Positions 17,668-24,299 of a stretch of DNA of 64,000 nucleotides are shown in pieces. Below the pieces are notes generated by a model. That model worked only from the letters and a program-made list of their open reading frames with translations. It was not told the origin of the DNA and did not search any database. The position numbers and the translations under genes are program-made. The DNA is from CAVQXR01 sp963717955 (lineage in GTDB: Bacteria > Actinomycetota > Thermoleophilia > Gaiellales > Gaiellaceae). The stretch is from the NCBI GenBank assembly GCA_963717955.1, contig CAVQXR010000001.1:310001-374000 (forward strand), given 5' to 3'. Numbering within the stretch: the stretch's first letter is position 1; the number at the start of each line of letters is the position of its first letter.

Positions 17668-18132
17668 TCAGGTCGTGATCAGGACGCCGAGGATCGGCAG
17701 GAGGAGCGTCGCCGCGAATGAGAGCCAGCCCACGATCTGCATCGGCCGGAGCAGCGTCCTCGGGCGCCCCTCCCGGATCTGACGGTTCAGACGGGGGCCG
17801 AGGACGAAGTCGTGCAGCGCCGCAGTGGTGACGAGGGAGACGTAGAGCACCGCCTTCGCGATCAGCAGGTGGCCGGTCTCGGAACCGAAGAGGACGTCGG
17901 GGTCGTCTGCGCCCCAGTACCCGAAGGCGAGCCAGACGCCGCTCACCCCGACCACGGCGAGCGAGGCCCAGCCGACGGGTTTCCAGCGGCGGCCGAGCAG
18001 CCGGACGGTCTCGGCCCGCTGCTCCCGCGGCAGCTTCCGCAGCACCGGCACGGCGGCGAAGACGAGCGCCACCGTGCCGCCGATCCACACTGCGGCCGCG
18101 AGCACGTGGAAGACGACGAGCGTCGAGTACAC
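17668..18132 (-). CDS. CopD-like integral membrane protein
   Basis: 154 residues with four predicted membrane segments: the first is VVFHVLAAAVWIGGTVALVFAA, others centre on residues 55, 95 and 140. The HVLAAAVWIGG opening is typical of CopD/DUF2269-type membrane proteins, where the histidine may bind copper or haem. GTG at 18132 begins only 6 bases from the end of the 168-bp repeat element, so the gene's natural upstream region has been displaced or is supplied by the element. Convergent with corA. Function in copper handling is inferred from family only. Confidence 0.7.
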   Translation of the reverse strand: MYSTLVVFHVLAAAVWIGGTVALVFAAVPVLRKLPREQRAETVRLLGRRWKPVGWASLAVVGVSGVWLAFGYWGADDPDVLFGSETGHLLIAKAVLYVSLVTTAALHDFVLGPRLNRQIREGRPRTLLRPMQIVGWLSFAATLLLPILGVLITT

Positions 18133-18138
18133 GGGCCG

Positions 18139-18306
18139 CTAGTGCACCGTCCGGGGAATACGGCACGGTGCTGGCGGCTGCAAAGCGGCGCCGGGCCGCG
18201 TCCTCGGTCGCCCCGATATGTCCGCATATCGGGGCTTCCTGCGTCCTTGCCCGGCTTGCTTTTCGCGCGCCGGAATCGTCAAGCCACTTCCGGGACGGAG
18301 CACTAG
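18139..18306 (-). mobile_element. 168-bp CTAG-bounded inverted-repeat element, copy 1
   Basis: Ends with CTAG inside imperfect terminal inverted repeats of about 19 bases (GTGCACCGTCCGGGG versus CCGGGACGGAGCAC) and has a central perfect stem, CCCCGATATG-tccg-CATATCGGGG. It is the reverse orientation of the copy at 21671 and has exactly the same length. No coding capacity. MITE-like; the partner transposase is not in this window. Confidence 0.8.
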
Positions 18307-18428
18307 TGCACCGTCCGGGGAATACGGCACGGTGCTGGCGGCTGCAAAGCGGCGCCTTCCCTGCGTCCTTGTCTGGCTTGCTTTTCGCGCGCCAGGAACC
18401 GCAGCCCATTCCCCGGACGGCGCACCAG
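18303..18428 (-). mobile_element. 126-bp internally deleted copy of the 168-bp element
   Basis: Shares the CTAG at 18303-18306 with copy 1 and repeats its left 50 bases. It then lacks exactly 42 bases including the central stem, and resumes at the CCTGCGTCCTTG segment. The outer end (CCGGACGGCGCACCAG) is slightly diverged. The two copies are head-to-tail in the same orientation. Confidence 0.75.
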
Positions 18429-18436
18429 TCGGCCGA

Positions 18437-18658
18437 TCAGCGGCCCGGCGTCTTGCGGGCCCTCGCGAGCGCGTCGGCGAGGCGCCGGGCGACCACCGGA
18501 CCGTGTGTCCGCGCGGTCGCGGCCGTCTTCTGCGCGGCGACCGTGCCCTGCCTGCGCGCCTTCTCGAGGAGCGCCTGCCGCTGCTCGGGCGGCAGCCGGT
18601 CCCAGGCCTTCTTCGCCTTGAGCGCCGCGACGATCGCCATCTTCGTCCTCGACACCAT
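18437..18658 (-). CDS. Small basic hypothetical protein (73 aa)
   Basis: 73 residues, lysine/arginine/alanine-rich and mostly helical (AIVAALKAKKAWDRLPPEQRQALLEKARRQG). No signal peptide or known motif. ATG at 18658 begins one base after the TGA of the FrnE-like gene, so the two are translationally linked. G/C-rich third positions support coding. The repeat array begins 8 bases past its stop. I do not recognise a family. Confidence 0.7.
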   Translation of the reverse strand: MVSRTKMAIVAALKAKKAWDRLPPEQRQALLEKARRQGTVAAQKTAATARTHGPVVARRLADALARARKTPGR

Positions 18659-18659
18659 C

Positions 18660-19295
18660 TCAGGTCCCCGCCTCAGGCTGCGCGAGCTGCGCAAACGCCC
18701 GCTCGAACACCTCCTTCGGGTACGCACCAACGAGGAGCAACCTGTTGTCGAGCACGAACGACGGGATCGCGTTGATCCCGATCGCGTGCGCCTCGCTCGT
18801 GCTCTGCGCGATCCGGGGCAGGTAGCGGCCGTCCGCGAGCGCCTCGACGGCCTCGCCGCGGTCGAGGCCGGCCTCGACCGCGAGCGACACGAGCGTGTCC
18901 TCGTCTCCGATGTTCCGTGCCTCTGCCCAGTAGGCATCCATGAGCCGCGTGTGCACCGGCTCGTGGAGGCCGAGGTCGCGGGCGAGCTCGGTCAGCTCCA
19001 GGGCCTTGCGGGAGTTCGGGACCACCTCCGCCGGCGGGTTGTAGGTGTACCCGCACTCCTGGACCATGCGCTTCGTCTGGCTCATCCGCTCCTCACCGTA
19101 GCGGGCATGGAGATCGCCGCGCGGGATGCCCTCGGCCGGATACTCCGGGTGGAGGTCGAAGGGGAGCCATTCGATGCGGGCGCCGAACCGACGCTCCATC
19201 CACGTCGCCCGCTCGAGGCCGACGTAGCAGAACGGTCAGATGTAGTCGCTCCAGACGGTGACGAGGTGCCCGTCGCCGTTGCGCTCCTCGGCCAT
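18660..19295 (-). CDS. FrnE/DsbA-like oxidoreductase with in-frame UGA: candidate selenoprotein
   Basis: Thioredoxin-fold DsbA/FrnE-family protein, 211 residues if TGA at 19238-19236 is read as selenocysteine. From ATG 19295 the frame gives VTVWSDYI, then TGA, then PFCYVGLERA. FrnE proteins have DYICPFCYVG here, so the UGA replaces the first active-site cysteine, giving U20-P-F-C23. The downstream frame is intact to 18660, with the cis-proline loop (NAIPSFVLDN). A hairpin at 19227-19200 starts 8 bases after the UGA. Starting at the next ATG (19199) would remove the redox site. The alternative is a C-to-A error or mutation in TGC. Cytosolic; no signal peptide. Confidence 0.72.
19200..19227 (-). 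promoter_or_regulatory. Candidate bacterial SECIS hairpin
   Basis: On the coding strand CUACGUCG pairs with CGACGUGG (8 pairs, one of them G-U) around a 12-base loop that begins with G and may close by two more C-G pairs. The 8-base gap to the UGA puts the apical loop 16 bases downstream, the general layout of bacterial selenocysteine insertion elements inside the coding region. Confidence 0.55.
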
Positions 19296-19365
19296 GTCGC
19301 AAGCGTAGCGGGGGGTGGCCCGTCGGGGCCGGCGGTCGGCCTTGCAGGTGGAGCGCCGCAGAAAC

Positions 19366-19371
19366 TATACT
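19366..19371 (+). promoter_or_regulatory. TATACT -10 box of the multicopper oxidase gene
   Basis: TATACT ends 6 bases before the ATG at 19378, so transcription would begin at or next to the start codon. It is the best -10 match in the window, set in an otherwise GC-rich stretch, and no Shine-Dalgarno sequence is present. Confidence 0.6.
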
Positions 19372-19377
19372 TTCGAC

Positions 19378-20445
19378 ATGGCGAAACCGAGTTTGACGAG
19401 GCGACAGCTCCTCGCGGGGGCAGCGGCGGCGGGAGCGGCGGTGCCGCTCGCGCGCCTCGCGCTCCCCGGGTCTGCGGGCGCCGAGACGGGAACGGAGGCC
19501 GGCCACGAGGGCCATGAGGTCGCGTACGGCCACGCCGCGATGATCGGGGCCGCCGTTCCGGCACCGGGCGGTCCGAACGATCTCGACGCCCTGCTCCTGC
19601 CGCCTCCGGCCCTCCCGGCGCAGGCGGGGCGCGTGCGCGAGTACGAGCTCGTCGCCGCCGACACCGAGCTCGAGGTGGCTCAGGGAGTCATGTTCCCGGC
19701 GTGGACGTACAACGGGACCGTGCCGGGCCCGATCATCCGGGCCACGGAGGGCGACCTGCTCCGCGTCCGATTCGTCAACGCGAGCGAGCATCCGCACACG
19801 ATCCACTTCCACGGCATTCACCCCGCGAACATGGACGGTGTGTTCGAGATGGTCCACGCCGGGGAGTCGTTCACCTACGAGTTTCCCGCGCGGCCGGCCG
19901 GCCTCCACCTCTACCACTGCCACGCCGGGCCGTTGAAGAAGCACATCCATCGCGGCCTCTACGGCGCGTTCATCATCGACCCGCCGACGCCGCGACCGCC
20001 GGCGCAGGAGCTCGTGATGGTGATGAACGGCTTCGACACCGACGGCGACGGCGAGAACAACTTCTACACCGTCAACGGCAAGGCCTTCTACTACGCGAAG
20101 TACCCGATCCGCGTCCGCCGGTCGGAGACCGTGCGCATCTACCTCGCGAACCTGACCGAGTTCGACGCGATCAACTCCTTCCACCTGCACGGGGACTTCT
20201 TCCGCTACTACCCGAACGGCACGACCGATCGCTTCGAGTACACGGACACGGTCATGCAGTGCCAGGGGCAGCGGGGAATGATCGAGATCGACTTCGCGCA
20301 CTCGGGGACGTTCATGTTCCATGCGCACCAGTCCGAGTTCGCCGAGCTCGGATGGATGGGCTACTTCGAGGTCGTCGACGACGACGGGGCAGAGCCTGCC
20401 GCCGCCATGGGCCCGCTGTGCGACCTCGAACCGGACACGGTCTGA
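19378..20445 (+). CDS. Tat-exported two-domain multicopper oxidase
   Basis: 355 residues. A twin-arginine signal (LTRRQLLAGAAAAGAA) is followed by a His-rich linker and two cupredoxin domains. All four HxH motifs of the trinuclear copper centre are visible: HFH (TIHFHGIH), HCH (LYHCHAGP), HLH (NSFHLHGD) and HAH (MFHAHQSE). The type 1 cysteine lies only in the first domain (HCH, with a later HIHRGLYG), as in type C two-domain oxidases that work as trimers. NirK-like enzymes are similar but lack the four HxH set. Its stop overlaps the ZIP transporter start by one base, suggesting a joint role in metal handling. Confidence 0.9.
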   Translation: MAKPSLTRRQLLAGAAAAGAAVPLARLALPGSAGAETGTEAGHEGHEVAYGHAAMIGAAVPAPGGPNDLDALLLPPPALPAQAGRVREYELVAADTELEVAQGVMFPAWTYNGTVPGPIIRATEGDLLRVRFVNASEHPHTIHFHGIHPANMDGVFEMVHAGESFTYEFPARPAGLHLYHCHAGPLKKHIHRGLYGAFIIDPPTPRPPAQELVMVMNGFDTDGDGENNFYTVNGKAFYYAKYPIRVRRSETVRIYLANLTEFDAINSFHLHGDFFRYYPNGTTDRFEYTDTVMQCQGQRGMIEIDFAHSGTFMFHAHQSEFAELGWMGYFEVVDDDGAEPAAAMGPLCDLEPDTV

Positions 20446-21674
20446 TGGGCGGGGAGCCGGGTCAGGCGGTCATCGGTGGGGAGCAGGCCCGCGACGGCTC
20501 GACGCGCTGGCGCTGGCTCGCGCTCGTTCCGATCGTCCTCGTCGTCGGCGCGGCGTCGATCTTCGTCTCGGCCGGCGGGTCGCTGACGGGCCTCGTCGGG
20601 AAGAACGCCCCGCCGCCCGACGAGGTGGACATCGGGCGCGTCGAGTTCGTCCCGCAGGAGATCCGGATCCACGTCCGCAACCCGCAGCGCGACGACCTGA
20701 CGATCGCGGTGGTGACGGTCGATGACGCGATCGTCCCGTTCGAGCTGAATGGTTCGGCCACGCTCGGCCGGCTCGCGTCGCGCACGATCACGGTGCCGTT
20801 CGACTGGGTCGAGAACGACCCGTACGCGGTCGGAGTGACGAGCTCGACCGGGATCCAGACGACGGCCGAGGTGGCCGCCGCGGTGGAGTCGCAGGGGACG
20901 ACGCCGGAGGGATTTCTCGGCTACGCGCTGATCGGCCTGCTCGTCGGCGTGCTACCGGTTGCGATCGGGCTCGCCTGGCTCCCCGCACTGCGCCGCGCGA
21001 GCGCGATCTGGATCGCGGCCTTCATGGCGCTGACCGCCGGGCTGCTGAGCTTCCTCGCCGTCGAGGCGCTCGACGAGGCGCTCGGGCTCCAGGCGGCGCT
21101 GCCCGGCTCCCTGCAGGGAACGGGCCTCGTCCTGCTCGGCGTCGTCGCGAGCTACCTCACGTTGACCGCCGTCTCGAGCCGGCTCTCCACCCGGCAGCAA
21201 CGCGAGCGCGCTCCGAACCTGTCGGGGCTCGCGCTCGCGACCCTGGTCGCGATCGGGATCGGTCTGCACAACCTCGGCGAGGGGCTCGCGATCGGGAGCT
21301 CGTTCGCGATCGGCGAGCTTGCGCTCGGGACGTTTCTCATCGTCGGCTTCATGGTCCACAACGTGACGGAGGGGCTCGGGATCGCGACACCGGTCTCGCA
21401 GGGCAGGCGGGTCGGCCTCGGCCGCCTCGCGGCCCTCGCGCTCATTGCCGGCGTACCGACGATCCTCGGCGCGTGGATCGGCGGCTTCCTCGTGAACGAC
21501 GTCCTCGCAGTCCTGTTCTTCGCGATCGCGGCCGGTGCCGCGATCCAGGTCGTCGTCGAGGTCGGGCGCTACGTCGCCCGCAGCGCCCCCGGCGGCCTGC
21601 GCTCCGGACACGTGGTCGGCGGCTTCCTGGCCGGGGTCGCGATCATGTACGCGACCGGCCTGATCGCCGGCTAG
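20445..21674 (+). CDS. ZIP-family metal transporter with extracytoplasmic N-terminal domain
   Basis: 409 residues. A first membrane segment (WLALVPIVLVVGAASIFV) leads to an extracytoplasmic beta-rich region of about 110 residues (VDIGRVEFVPQEIRIHVRNPQ). ZIP membrane segments follow, with the metal sites HNLGEGLAIGSS and HNVTEGLGI in the two signature helices. ATG at 20445 shares its A with the oxidase TGA. The extra domain is unusual for ZIP proteins and looks cupredoxin-like. It likely imports zinc, iron or another divalent metal. The stop TAG is the CTAG of the adjacent repeat element, so the last residue or two may have been set by that insertion. Confidence 0.85.
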   Translation: MGGEPGQAVIGGEQARDGSTRWRWLALVPIVLVVGAASIFVSAGGSLTGLVGKNAPPPDEVDIGRVEFVPQEIRIHVRNPQRDDLTIAVVTVDDAIVPFELNGSATLGRLASRTITVPFDWVENDPYAVGVTSSTGIQTTAEVAAAVESQGTTPEGFLGYALIGLLVGVLPVAIGLAWLPALRRASAIWIAAFMALTAGLLSFLAVEALDEALGLQAALPGSLQGTGLVLLGVVASYLTLTAVSSRLSTRQQRERAPNLSGLALATLVAIGIGLHNLGEGLAIGSSFAIGELALGTFLIVGFMVHNVTEGLGIATPVSQGRRVGLGRLAALALIAGVPTILGAWIGGFLVNDVLAVLFFAIAAGAAIQVVVEVGRYVARSAPGGLRSGHVVGGFLAGVAIMYATGLIAG

Positions 21675-21838
21675 TGCTCCGTCCCGGAAGTGGCTTGACG
21701 ATTCCGGCGCGCGAAAAGCAAGCCGGGCAAGGACGCAGGAAGCCCCGATATGCGGACATATCGGGGCGACCGAAGACGCGGCCCGGCGCCGCTTTGCAGC
21801 CGCCCGGGATCCAAGGGATTTCCGGGACGGAGCACTAG
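21671..21838 (+). mobile_element. 168-bp CTAG-bounded inverted-repeat element, copy 3
   Basis: The cleanest copy: perfect 19-base terminal inverted repeats CTAGTGCTCCGTCCCGGAA and its complement (21820-21838), plus a central stem CCCCGATATG-cgga-CATATCGGGG. It lies between the ZIP gene, whose TAG it contains, and the convergent malic enzyme, which ends two bases beyond it. No reading frame of its own. Confidence 0.85.
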
Positions 21839-21840
21839 CC

Positions 21841-23256
21841 TCAGGCCGACGTCGGCCGGCGTCGCGCGACGCCGGCGGCGGCGGCCGCCTCGGCGACCGC
21901 GTCCGCGACCGTCGGGACGACGTCCCGGTTGAACACGCTCGGGATGACGTACTCGGGCTCGAGCTCATCCTCCTTGACGACCGCGGCAATCGCGGCTCCG
22001 GCCGCGAGCTTCATATCCTCGGTGATCTCGCTCGCCCTCACGTCGAGGGCCCCCCGGAACACGCCGGGGAAGGCCAGGACGTTGTTGATCTGGTTCGGGT
22101 AGTCGGAGCGTCCGGTGGCGATCACGGCCGCCGCGCCCTGAATCTCCTCGGGCATCACCTCGGGCGTCGGGTTCGCCATCGCGAACACGATCGCGTCGGG
22201 CGCCATCGTTCGAATCGCGGCCGCGGAGACGGCTCCTGGCACCGACAGCCCGACGTAGACGTCGGCCCCGGCAAGCGCCTTGTCGGCCGTGCCCTGGAGC
22301 CCGTCTTGGTTCGTCGCCTCGGCGTACTCCGCCTTGACGCCGGTGAGGCCCGGCCGGCCCGAGTAGAGGGCGCCGTGCCGGTCGCAGCCGACGATCTCCT
22401 CGACGCCCGCCGCCACGAGGATTCTCGTGACGGCGACGCCGGCGGCACCGACGCCCGTCATGACGACCTTCACGTCCTCGGCCCGCTTGCCGACGACCTT
22501 CAGCGCGTTCAGGAAGGCTGCGAGGACGACGATCGCGGTGCCGTGCTGATCGTCGTGGAAGACCGGGATGTCGAGCGACGCACGCAGCCTGCCCTCGATC
22601 TCGAAGCAGCGCGGAGCCGCGATGTCCTCGAGGTTGATGCCCCCGAAGACGGGGCTGATCGCCTCGACGGTGCGCACGATCTCGTCGGTGTCGGTCGTGG
22701 CGAGCGCGATCGGGAAGGCGTCGATCCCCGCGAACTCCTTGAACAGCAGCGCCTTGCCCTCCATCACGGGCAGCGCTGCCTCCGGCCCGATGTCGCCGAG
22801 CCCGAGCACGGCGGTTCCGTCGGTGACGACCGCGACCGTGTTCCGCTTGATCGTGAGGTTCCAGACGTCGTCCGGATCCGCCGCGATCGCCTGGCTGACG
22901 CGGGCGACGCCCGGCGTGTACGCCATCGAGAGGTCGTCGCGCGTCTTGAGCGGGACCTTGGGCTGCACCTCGATCTTCCCTCCGAGGTGCATCAGGAACG
23001 TCCGGTCCGAGACGTGCTCGATCTCGACGCCCGGAACGGCACGGGCTGCGTCGACGATCCGGTCGAGGTGATCGGCGTTCTCGGCGAGCACGGTGACATC
23101 GCGGATCTTGGAGCCCTTCTCCACCCGGACGAGGTCGATCGCGTCGAGCGAGCCGCCAACCTCGCCCATTGCGTGGGCGAGATCCGCGAACGCGCCCGGT
23201 CGATCCTCGAGGCGAACCCGGAGCGTCGCGCTGAACGAGGCCGAGACATGTCCCAT
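21841..23256 (-). CDS. NAD(P)-dependent malic enzyme with N-terminal ACT domain
   Basis: Oxidative decarboxylation of malate to pyruvate, 471 residues. An ACT regulatory domain (about 8-80; LRVRLEDRPGAFADLAHAMG) precedes the malic N domain with the catalytic tyrosine in AYTPGVARV and lysine in EGKALLFKEFAG, and the metal site FHDDQHGTA. The NAD-binding half begins VVMTGVGAAGVAVTRI. ATG at 23256 is 7 bases after a minus-strand TAGGGT. With PEP carboxykinase 3.5 kb away it covers the C4-C3 node. The ACT domain suggests amino-acid control. NAD versus NADP use is not decided here. Confidence 0.93.
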   Translation of the reverse strand: MGHVSASFSATLRVRLEDRPGAFADLAHAMGEVGGSLDAIDLVRVEKGSKIRDVTVLAENADHLDRIVDAARAVPGVEIEHVSDRTFLMHLGGKIEVQPKVPLKTRDDLSMAYTPGVARVSQAIAADPDDVWNLTIKRNTVAVVTDGTAVLGLGDIGPEAALPVMEGKALLFKEFAGIDAFPIALATTDTDEIVRTVEAISPVFGGINLEDIAAPRCFEIEGRLRASLDIPVFHDDQHGTAIVVLAAFLNALKVVGKRAEDVKVVMTGVGAAGVAVTRILVAAGVEEIVGCDRHGALYSGRPGLTGVKAEYAEATNQDGLQGTADKALAGADVYVGLSVPGAVSAAAIRTMAPDAIVFAMANPTPEVMPEEIQGAAAVIATGRSDYPNQINNVLAFPGVFRGALDVRASEITEDMKLAAGAAIAAVVKEDELEPEYVIPSVFNRDVVPTVADAVAEAAAAAGVARRRPTSA

Positions 23257-23320
23257 CGAGAGAACCCTAGCCCGGTCGTAGCCGGGCTGGCCGGGCAACC
23301 GGTAGGCGTTGACGAGGCTC

Positions 23321-23347
23321 TTAGTAAGTGTATAGTTACGGTAAGTG
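23321..23347 (+). promoter_or_regulatory. ArsR-gene promoter with overlapping direct repeats
   Basis: An unusually A/T-rich stretch containing TATAGT (23331-23336), 8 bases before the GTG start. The 7-mer GTAAGTG occurs on both sides (23324-23330 and 23341-23347), and TTACGGTAA is nearly palindromic. This is a likely autoregulatory operator for the repressor just downstream. Confidence 0.5.
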
Positions 23348-23668
23348 GAGACTTTCCAAGCACTCGGGGCTCTCGGAGATCCCACCCGCAGGGCGATCCT
23401 CGAGCGGCTCCGCGAGGGCCCGCTGGCGGTCGGCGAGCTGGCTCGAGAGCTGCCCGTCAGTCGCCCGGCAGTCTCGCAGCACCTGAAGGCCCTGAGGAGT
23501 GCCGGCCTCGTCACGGTCGAGCCGGACGGAACGCGGCGCCTCTACCGGATCGACCCGGACGGGATCGCGGGGCTGCGCGAGTACGTCGAGAGCTACTGGG
23601 ATGCGGCGCTCGCGGCCTTCGCTGCGGCCGCCGAACAGACAACGCGCAACCAGGAGGAGGAGGCATGA
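23345..23668 (+). CDS. ArsR-family transcriptional regulator
   Basis: 107-residue winged-helix repressor: FQALGDPTRRAILERL-type opening, recognition helix in SRPAVSQHLKALRSAGLV and wing VEPDGTRRLYRIDPDG. No cysteine pair for metal sensing is present, so it belongs to the non-metal ArsR group paired with SRPBCC proteins. GTG at 23345 overlaps its own promoter repeats. It overlaps the next gene by ATGA, a pairing common in actinobacteria. The effector is unknown. Confidence 0.9.
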   Translation: METFQALGALGDPTRRAILERLREGPLAVGELARELPVSRPAVSQHLKALRSAGLVTVEPDGTRRLYRIDPDGIAGLREYVESYWDAALAAFAAAAEQTTRNQEEEA

Positions 23669-24120
23669 CAACCGAGGCGACCGACCTCACCGTTCGCAAG
23701 GCTGTGACGGTCGGGTGTCCGATCGAGCAGGCATTCGCCACGTTCACCGATGGGATCTCCGGCTGGTGGCCGGTGCGGACGCATTCGCTCGGCCACGAGC
23801 ATGTCGTGGCCGTGGTCTTCGAGGGTCGCCTCGGCGGCCGGATCTACGAGCGCCTGCAGGACGGGAGCGAGCACGACTGGGGGACGGTGCTCGCCTGGGA
23901 GCCGCCGACCCGGGTGATCTTCGACTGGCAGCCGAACCGCGAACGGCCGGGCGTGACCGAGGTCGAGGTGCGTTTCGCGGCCCGGGGGGCGTCGACCGAG
24001 GTCGAGCTCGTGCACCGGTGCTGGGAGCGCCTCGGCCAGGCCGCTCGGGAGGTGCGCGCCAGCTACGAGGGCGGCTGGGACACCGTGCTCGGGGAGTACG
24101 TGCACGCGGCGGCGCGCTGA
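23665..24120 (+). CDS. SRPBCC/AHSA1-domain protein
   Basis: 151 residues with one START-like hydrophobic-pocket domain: VTVGCPIEQAFATFTDGISGWWP, GRIYERLQDGSEHDWGTVLAWEPPTRVIFDW and a C-terminal helix YEGGWDTVLGEYVHAAA. No catalytic residues are recognisable; such proteins bind hydrophobic ligands or assist stress responses. ATG at 23665 is coupled to the ArsR stop, with GGAGGAGG just upstream. Probably the repressor's only target besides itself. Confidence 0.88.
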   Translation: MTTEATDLTVRKAVTVGCPIEQAFATFTDGISGWWPVRTHSLGHEHVVAVVFEGRLGGRIYERLQDGSEHDWGTVLAWEPPTRVIFDWQPNRERPGVTEVEVRFAARGASTEVELVHRCWERLGQAAREVRASYEGGWDTVLGEYVHAAAR

Positions 24121-24299
24121 GCCCGCGGCCGAGCCGGGGCCGTCCCGGTACGGGCGTCGCCGCAACAGGCGCAGTCCGACGTTTGCCCGGCGGCACCGTC
24201 TCCTAGACTCGCGGGATCGACGTTTCGCTCGAATCGCGCTACCGGGCCCGGAGCCTGTGGCTCGACGGCCTGGGGGGCTCGCTCGGCCCTCGCGAGGCG

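Noticed and set aside
18660..19199. Short FrnE-like protein starting at the ATG at 19199
   Set aside because: It would lack the redox site, while the upstream frame clearly encodes the conserved N-terminus up to the UGA.
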